A stretch of DNA of 15,075 nucleotides from Bondarzewia mesenterica (Eukaryota; Basidiomycota; Agaricomycetes; Russulales; Bondarzewiaceae). The stretch spans positions 1 to 15,075 of the forward strand of contig SGPL01000697.1 in assembly GCA_004802705.1 (NCBI GenBank), read 5' to 3'. Below are positions 8,405 to 15,075 of this stretch, piece by piece. How positions within the stretch are numbered: position 1 is the stretch's first letter; each line of letters begins with the position of its first letter. The notes under the pieces were generated by a model. That model had not been told where the DNA came from. It did not search any database and saw nothing but the letters and a program-made list of their open reading frames with translations. Position numbers and translations under genes: made by a program.

Positions 8405-10083
8405 ATGACATCGTCGACGCCATACCTTCAAACGCTGCTGAGTTGCCTCCCTGAAGAATACAAATCAGCGACAGAGCAATTGGTGAAAACTGCTTCATCA
8501 TCTGCACTTGTCGACACATTCCTCCGTCTTGCGACGAATGGCCCATATCCTACAAACGCACGCGCTCAAACACAACATACGTGGTCCAAAAACCAATCTT
8601 CATTCCAGTCTGCACTTCGGTCCCTCCACGACGAAAGTCCCACATCTACATCGTCTCAGACTTCGTTATCAAAGCGAAAACGCAGCGCTTCCCCTCCTCC
8701 TCCGTCAAAGAAACTCAAACACACTGGGGTGCCACCGGAATCGGACGCAATTTCTACGTCAAACTCTCAAAACGATCGCCCTCTGTACACCCTCCACGCG
8801 CTCTCAGCCACGTCCCCCGTTCGGAAGAAGGTCGACATCACCATCCACGAACATACACTTCGTCTCACCAATCCCGCCTCCCGCGCACTCGAGGCCTCCA
8901 TCCCTCTATCCGCCCTCAAACGCGCCTTTCTCCTTCCCACCCGTGGAAAGGCCAAACCGCACTGGACGGTCGTCCTAATGTCTCACGACGCCCCCGCTCG
9001 CCCCGCTCAGAAATTTGCCTCCTCCAGCGCAAATGCCAACGCACATTACCAAGCCATCTTTGGTGTCGACGCAGAGCCCACGGCCTCCTTCAGTATCACC
9101 AATCACGCCTCGCAGCCCGACTCGCCCTTGCCCGCCAAAGAGACATTCCCAAAGTCTGGACCCACTCGCCCCGCTCTGCTCGCTTTCCTGGGACATCTCC
9201 CGTCTTCATGCCCCTTGTTCGAGCCGTCGTCTGATGCGTTCCGATCTACATCGGGCGCGCAGGGGATTGGGGCATATCGAGGTGCGAAGGAGTGCACGCT
9301 ATGGTTTTTGAAGCAAGGCATATTGGGAGAGGGGAAGCCGTGCGAGTTTTGGGCCTTCGGTGACCTGAAAGGTTCACGGCGCGGGTTGGAGAGCCGGTGC
9401 GACTGCTGAGCGCAACGGGTCGGACGTGTTCGGTTTATGTCACCCGACGGGATGAGGAAGAGATAAATTGGGATGACAGTCACTGTGAAGGTGCGCAAAT
9501 GTACGAAGGAGAGGAGACGGAGTTCGGTATGGTCGATGGACGCGAGCAGGACAATATACGGCAGTGGGTGAGAAAGTATCGACATCTCTTCGGGCGGCAG
9601 TCTGCGGTGGGGAAACGAACCGTGAACGGAGTTATCGGAACAGGCACGAATGACGTGAATGGGGGAGAAAGGGCAGACGCCGATGAAGAAGGCGACGACG
9701 TGCTACGCGATTCGGACGACGAGGACTCCGAATTCGAGATGTCAAGTGTCGAGAGCGATGGGGGTTCTCCCTCGAGCGGGACCTCGGACTCGGAGGCCGA
9801 TGGGGGACAAGATAGCGGAGAAGAAGGTGGAGATGAAGACGAGGAAGAGGAAGGTGGGAGCGCGTCCGCTGGGTCCGCGGGCGAGGAAGACGGAGATGAG
9901 GAAGATTTGGACCCGAAGCACTCACCCCCTCATGCGCCCGGCGCTGTGCCAAAAATGTCGCGCGCTGCTATGGACGTGGCTGTCGGCATGGCCGTTGGTG
10001 AGCTGATGAGTGGAAGTGGACCGTCGAGGAGGAAGGTTGAAGTGGATGGGGAGGAGGATGAAGAGGATGAATTGGACGAGTGA
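8405..10083 (+). CDS. RTT106: Histone chaperone Rtt106 (apparent 1-base frameshift)
   Basis: Rtt106 binds newly made histone H3-H4 acetylated on H3K56 and deposits it in chromatin behind forks and at silenced regions. The first frame (8405 to about 9373) has an N-terminal helical region, a basic nuclear-signal-like segment around residues 90-105 (KRKR...SKKLK), and the double-PH Rttp106-like domain from about residue 126 to 320, with YRGAKECTLWFLKQGI and PCEFWAFGDL. The conserved continuation VRLLSATGRTCSV then lies in another frame (about 9375-10083). It is followed by EETEFGMVDGREQDNI, WVRKYRHLFG and a very acidic tail, as in the family. No GT-AG intron of usable length joins the frames, but one extra base near 9373 would give 559 residues. 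It is either a sequencing error or a true mutation. Start chosen at ATG 8405 (context CACAATGA), because the sequence before it is unlike the family. Pob3/SSRP1 share the fold but have other domains. Confidence 0.85.
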
Positions 10084-10493
10084 CGCCCGAAGTTTTGTGA
10101 GTCTGGTGACATCGTAATAATATGAAAATGCTTCAGCCTTCCAGCATAGTCTAGTGTTATTTGCGCGATATGTATCCCTGGAAGTTCGCTGCAGCTGGAA
10201 GTTGCGATGGTATATTGTATGATGTCGATTGTCCCCCCCCCCCCAACTGAGCAAGGCTGGTTGTCGCACCCAACATATACGCTCGGCCAGCGCTCGACCG
10301 AGTCACTTGCCAAGCCGTGGCGGTTTTCCACAGTTGAACGTTGAATGATGTCATGCTCTATTCCCCGCATCCTTGGCCAAAGTATATAATGTCAGCGCGC
10401 TCAGCTCAGCCAGCTCAATTATCTATCTCCCTCGCAAAACTTGAGCTTGAGCTTGAACGTTTGAATTCCTCTACATTTTAATCTCACACACCA
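10084..10493. other. RTT106 3' region and promoter of the next gene
   Basis: About 410 bp. The first part is the presumed RTT106 3' UTR, with AATAATATGAAAA near 10117. A run of 12 C at 10233-10244 follows. The last part holds the promoter elements of the small gene at 10494, including a TATA box and pyrimidine-rich sequence, plus a short TTGAGC repeated about three times near 10440-10456. No gene seen. Confidence 0.6.
10383..10389 (+). promoter_or_regulatory. TATA box of the gene at 10494
   Basis: TATATAA lies 105 bp before the ATG. It is followed by CT-rich sequence (CTATCTCCCTCGC near 10423) of the kind found around fungal transcription starts. This is the clearest core promoter in the window. 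Confidence 0.6.
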
Positions 10494-10963
10494 ATGTCTC
10501 ACCGCGGGGAAGCGTCCGCTACCAATCCAACTATGACCGGCTCTCGTCCTCAAAGACAAGCTAATCGGGAATCTCCACCATTGACTGACACACGCGACAA
10601 TCCACCAACCGCTGCTTATGACACGGACTCAGCTTCAGATCATACTGAAGACTGGATGTCCAGCGAATATGAGGAGACCAGTTCGTTCATTGATAACCGC
10701 ACAATGCACAGTCTGGACAATCGCAGCGCCGCACTGACCCAGCGAGGGCCTCCTCCCGATGGTAGGTTCCGCTCTCGCGTTATTCACGAATAAAAATCCT
10801 AACGATGCACGTCTCTCTACAAGGCGGGTCCTCGACCGATCACCGAGAAACGGTCGTCATGACTAGCTATTACAGCAAGTCGGCGATCGGAGGCAAGTTC
10901 GTGGGGAAGACGGAGAAGGTGGGCACACACAGCCTTGGTTTTCTACGCATGAAGTGGATTTGA
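10494..10963 (+). CDS. Small unrecognised protein, two exons; 3' end uncertain
   Basis: The ATG at 10494 follows ACACCA, a good context. Exon 1 (10494-10761) encodes a hydrophilic, Ser/Thr/Asp-rich, probably disordered N-terminus (YDTDSASDHTEDWMSSEYEE). In the model given, the intron is 10762-10823 (62 nt; GTAGGT donor, CTAAC branch site about 20 nt before the ACAAG acceptor) and exon 2 is 10824-10963, giving 135 residues ending GFLRMKWI. An alternative uses the same donor with an acceptor at 10879 and reads a different frame to a stop at 11122-11124, giving 170 residues with HEVDLSHRKLEDI and VKFTPRYVFVPMEG. That second tail is more protein-like; the first intron has better signals. Both isoforms could exist. 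There is no recognised domain, signal peptide or membrane segment. Confidence 0.5.
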
Positions 10964-11395
10964 GTCATCGAAAACTCGAAGATATTCCGCAAAATAGCGC
11001 AAAAACCTGTGAAGTCGAGGAACAGACCATCCGAGTCATCGAAGACGGTTCGCAGGAAGCAGTGAAGTTCACGCCACGTTATGTATTTGTACCGATGGAA
11101 GGACCTGGAACTTGTAGCATATAGTATATCGTGATATCTCTCAAAGGATTGACAGTGTTCGAAAAACATGGGCAAGGACTAGGAAGACTAGTCGTCGTTC
11201 TGGGCAAGGTTGAGTTTGGATTTCTAATTCAGGAGGACGCTGGTCAACCCTAACCTTCCTGTGAGGTTCCGTTCTTTTGGCATCTGCCGAATCATCTTCA
11301 GCTTGGGAAGAGCTCAAAATCTGTAGCTTAAACTCTCGAAACGGTTCCGCGGTCGAAGGACACTTGTTGCTGGTCATAATTTTCTTGCGAGAGCC
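10964..11395. promoter_or_regulatory. Region between the small gene and DIM1, with the DIM1 promoter
   Basis: The first part, to 11124, may be coding under the alternative model of the preceding gene. From 11125 to 11395 no gene is seen. An AACCCTAA telobox-type motif lies at 11246-11253, about 145 bp before the DIM1 ATG. No clear TATA is present near 11396, which fits a housekeeping ribosome-biogenesis gene. Confidence 0.45.
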
Positions 11396-12669
<1,274 letters not shown>

Positions 12670-12970
12670 TCGCGCTACTGTAGCAATTATCCTGATACAC
12701 CTTCCTCTCTACTTATGACTAGCGGTTTTTTTTCTTTTCTTTTCCTCCGTTTTTGTTGCCGTTTGCATTTTGGTGCTCTACGATTTGTATCCATATGGCC
12801 ATCTCATGTACCCATCTCGAGATGCATTCGGCATAATTGCCAGCTACATTTACGCAGCTGCGATGAGTTGATGGTGAACTTCTGAGTCCAACACCCATAT
12901 GTGACCGGGGTACCACCTCTTCCGTAACCTCCACTGACCGTGTACTGTAATCTGTGCATACAACCTCAGC
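12670..12970. other. DIM1-eIF2D intergenic region
   Basis: The gap is 301 bp between two head-to-tail genes. It begins with the DIM1 3' end and a T-rich tract at 12723-12757. The remainder must contain the eIF2D promoter, but no TATA box is obvious. No other gene seen. Confidence 0.6.
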
Positions 12971-15075
12971 ATGTTCAAAAAGCCTCTAGGCGACCTCAAA
13001 ACCTCAGGTATGTCCGAGCTTCGCACTGGACACAATATCCGAATTTCACAATTCCGCCATCGTCCTTCCGCGTATTACAAGCGCCCCTCCGCAGCTCAGA
13101 CCGCCGCAAGCTCAAACAGCGCGTCGTCCAGACATTTTCTCTCGAGCCCGAGGCCGGCGACCTGCTCGTCCCTGACGGTCTGCTCTCCATGAAATACAGT
13201 ACGCACACGGACGAGCCTGGCGTGAGCATGAGCATCCCGGCGTCTACTTACGAGTCCCATCGATGCGAACCTCCGAGCGCTGACGGTGCACGGACTAGGT
13301 GCTTTATCTCGCTCCAGATGGCGATCCGTTATGGTTCACTGTCGGCAAGGACTCGGGCGAGCTGATACCAACAAGCGAGTGGAGAATTGTTTCGATTTTC
13401 TTTTTTGAATGTTGACTGAGATGGGTCCATCCCGGCAGTATACACGCTATGGAAGCGTCCGACGCTTCTGCCATTCCTCTCCACCCCTGCGGCCGTCATT
13501 CCCATCCTTGCGGGGGGTGCTGATCTTATGATACCAGGCGGTAAGCGTTGCCTTTCCCGAACAAGCCCTCTCGAACGGGCTTTTTGATAGTGTTCAATGA
13601 TGCTTTGACCCCGTAGTCGTACAAATGCAAGATGCGCGGTCCCTCATAGCAGATACACTCGTCTGTATCACGCAGTACGAGCGCGGCGCTCGGGGAGCGC
13701 CGTTGGCTGTTGGGCGCATGGCTGTGGATGGAGACATCATCGCGAGTGAGGGAGAGAAGAAGGGCAGAGCAGTGCTTGTGCTGCATACGTGGAAGGATTA
13801 TCTGTGGAGAATGGGGAAGAAGGGTGACATTCCGGAACCCGTCAAGATTGATGAAGCGGGTACCGAGGAAGCTAGCGGTGGGGATGGGGCTGGTGAAGTT
13901 CAGGTGGAGGACGGGCGGGCGGAAGAGAATGGGAAAGCTGACCCTCCTGAGCTCTCGCATGAACGTTCAGAGCAAGACGACGTCCCTGAACAGACACTGT
14001 CACCTGAAGGTATGTAGTTTTGTGACCTCATCCAAATTTACGGCATGAAATACATCGTATCTCCCAGAGGTGTCCACAATTCTCCGTACAGCCCTCCTCC
14101 AGGCCCTCGGAACCACCCTCTCTGCCCTTCCTCATACCGCCTTTCCAATCCCCCCTTCAACATTCTACACCTCCTACATCCTCCCCTCGCGTCCCGCGCC
14201 ATCACCCTCATCCTCTCCTTCCTCAACCCCGATAGACATCAAACACTCCACCCACAAATCCCTCTCCCACTTCCTTCGCGCCAGCGAGAAACAAGGTCTC
14301 CTCCGATTGAAGGACGCCCGGCACGACGCTGCCATCGGTGCCGTGAACCCAATGCACGAAGACGTGCTCGCGCACAGGGCTTACAAGACGCTCGGCGACG
14401 TCGCAGAGCAGCGCAAGAGGGAACATGCGCGGGAGAATCGGCGGGAGGCCGAAGAGGGGCGGAAAGGCCGAGTGAGCGTGCTGGAACTGTGGAAACCCCT
14501 CGGTTCGACCGTCTCGTTCTTCGAGGCCGCAGGACTTTCGTGCGTGCTTCCCCCATCCCTCCTCTCCTCGTTCTTCCCTCCACTGAGCGAAGACTCATCG
14601 TGTACGACTGCGACAGGACCACGAACCTGTACACCCACGCGGAGCTGCAAGCCGCGCTGAACGACTACATCGCGGCGCGCGACCTCGTCAACCGCGCGGA
14701 GCAGCAGTACATCAACACGCACGCCGACGNGCCCCTGCGCACTGCCCTCGCTTCCAAACCCCATACTCCCAGCACCGGCGGCAGCGGCGAAGGCAACGCG
14801 CCCATGGTTGAGTTTGCCAAGCGCGAGCAAGTGGTCGACGCACTGTGCGCGCGCATGCAGCCGTGGCATCGCATGCAGGTCGGGCAGGGCGAGCCTGTGA
14901 CCAAGTGCGCATATCACTGCTTTTTTTTTGCCTTTCTCTCGTTTCTCATCTCACCCTCGCGATCGAATCGTTGATCCATCGTTTTTTTTTTTGCTGCAGG
15001 AAGGGCCAGCTCAAGCCGATCTCCGTCGTCGTGAAGATGCGGCGCAAGGCCGTGACGCTCGTCACTGGTTTTGAG
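12971..15075 (+). CDS. TMA64: Translation factor eIF2D (Tma64/ligatin family), 3' end outside the window
   Basis: eIF2D recycles 40S subunits by removing deacylated tRNA after termination and can deliver tRNA without GTP. Exons: 12971-13007, 13082-13221, 13299-13374, 13439-13540, 13617-14009, 14068-14539, 14617-14904 and 15000-15075 (continuing). All seven joins keep frame, for about 528 residues so far. Landmarks: MFKKPLGDLKTSAPLRSSDR, LVPDGLLSMKYSTH, DPLWFTVGK and IPTIYTLWKRPTLLPFLST. The PUA domain follows, with GGADLMIPGVV (about 110-120) and LHTWKDYLWRMG. A long acidic linker ends exon 5. The winged-helix/SWIB-like part is in exons 6-7 (SFFEAAG, YTHAELQAALNDYI, EQQYI). SUI1 begins at KKGQLKPISVVVKMR in exon 8. 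Intron 3 (13375-13438) begins GC rather than GT. An N at 14730 falls in exon 7. The start is the Met of the conserved N-terminus. Confidence 0.95.

Noticed and set aside
9632..9952. An arginine-rich minus-strand ORF of 106 codons
   Set aside because: It is the complement of the Asp/Glu-rich tail of Rtt106; GAG/GAC-rich codons read as Arg/Leu-rich codons on the other strand.
13563..13584. A GC-rich hairpin followed by T residues, like a bacterial terminator (AAGCCC...GGGCTTTTT)
   Set aside because: It lies inside intron 4 of a eukaryotic gene, where such terminators have no role. The short stem is probably chance.
14045..14974. A 309-codon plus-strand ORF over the end of the window
   Set aside because: It is an out-of-frame reading of eIF2D exons 6-7 and their introns. 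The frame with SFFEAAG, EQQYI and the SUI1 start is the conserved one.

Overview
This is a piece of a fungal nuclear genome, most likely an agaricomycete (mushroom-forming basidiomycete). The evidence is dense genes split by many 50-90 nt GT-AG introns, short intergenic gaps, a KDZ-free but typically basidiomycete Mutator-like (MULE) transposon, and proteins that match fungal Dim1, eIF2D/Tma64, Rtt106 and Rds1 families. The identifications come from motifs I recognise, not from a database search. Exon joins were worked out by reading frame and splice sites. Five positions are N (3263, 3278, 3519, 3750, 14730).

Layout. (1) 1-297: the apparent 3' end of an unrecognised plus-strand gene. (2) 298-4116: a complete MULE DNA transposon bounded by 109-bp terminal inverted repeats that match at 105 of 109 positions. 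It carries one spliced transposase gene (zinc-binding N-terminus, DDE core, SWIM finger) broken by nonsense codons and a frameshift. (3) 4117-4779: an unassigned stretch with one long minus-strand ORF of doubtful reality. (4) 4780-6629, minus: a seven-exon gene for a secreted Rds1-type ferritin-like protein with a mucin-like linker made of a 45-bp coding minisatellite. (5) 6630-7289: its upstream region, with an imperfect inverted repeat. (6) 7290 to about 8162, minus: an unrecognised multi-exon gene, divergent from (7) 8405-10083, plus: the histone chaperone Rtt106, which reads as two frames because of an apparent single-base loss near 9373. (8) 10494-about 10963 (or 11124), plus: a small unrecognised gene with a clear TATA box. 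(9) 11396-12669, plus: DIM1, the 18S rRNA dimethyladenosine transferase, in six exons including a 13-nt microexon. (10) 12971 to beyond the window, plus: the translation factor eIF2D (Tma64), eight exons seen, one of them ended by a GC-AG intron.

Functional picture. DIM1 and eIF2D are tandem neighbours and both serve the ribosome (small-subunit rRNA modification; 40S recycling/initiation). Rtt106 is a chromatin assembly factor. The Rds1-like protein is extracellular or wall-associated. I see no evidence of a coordinated new system. The most informative oddities are the one-sided CpG decay of the MULE ends, the GC-AG intron in eIF2D, the DIM1 microexon, the frameshift in RTT106 and two gene models with no recognised family.
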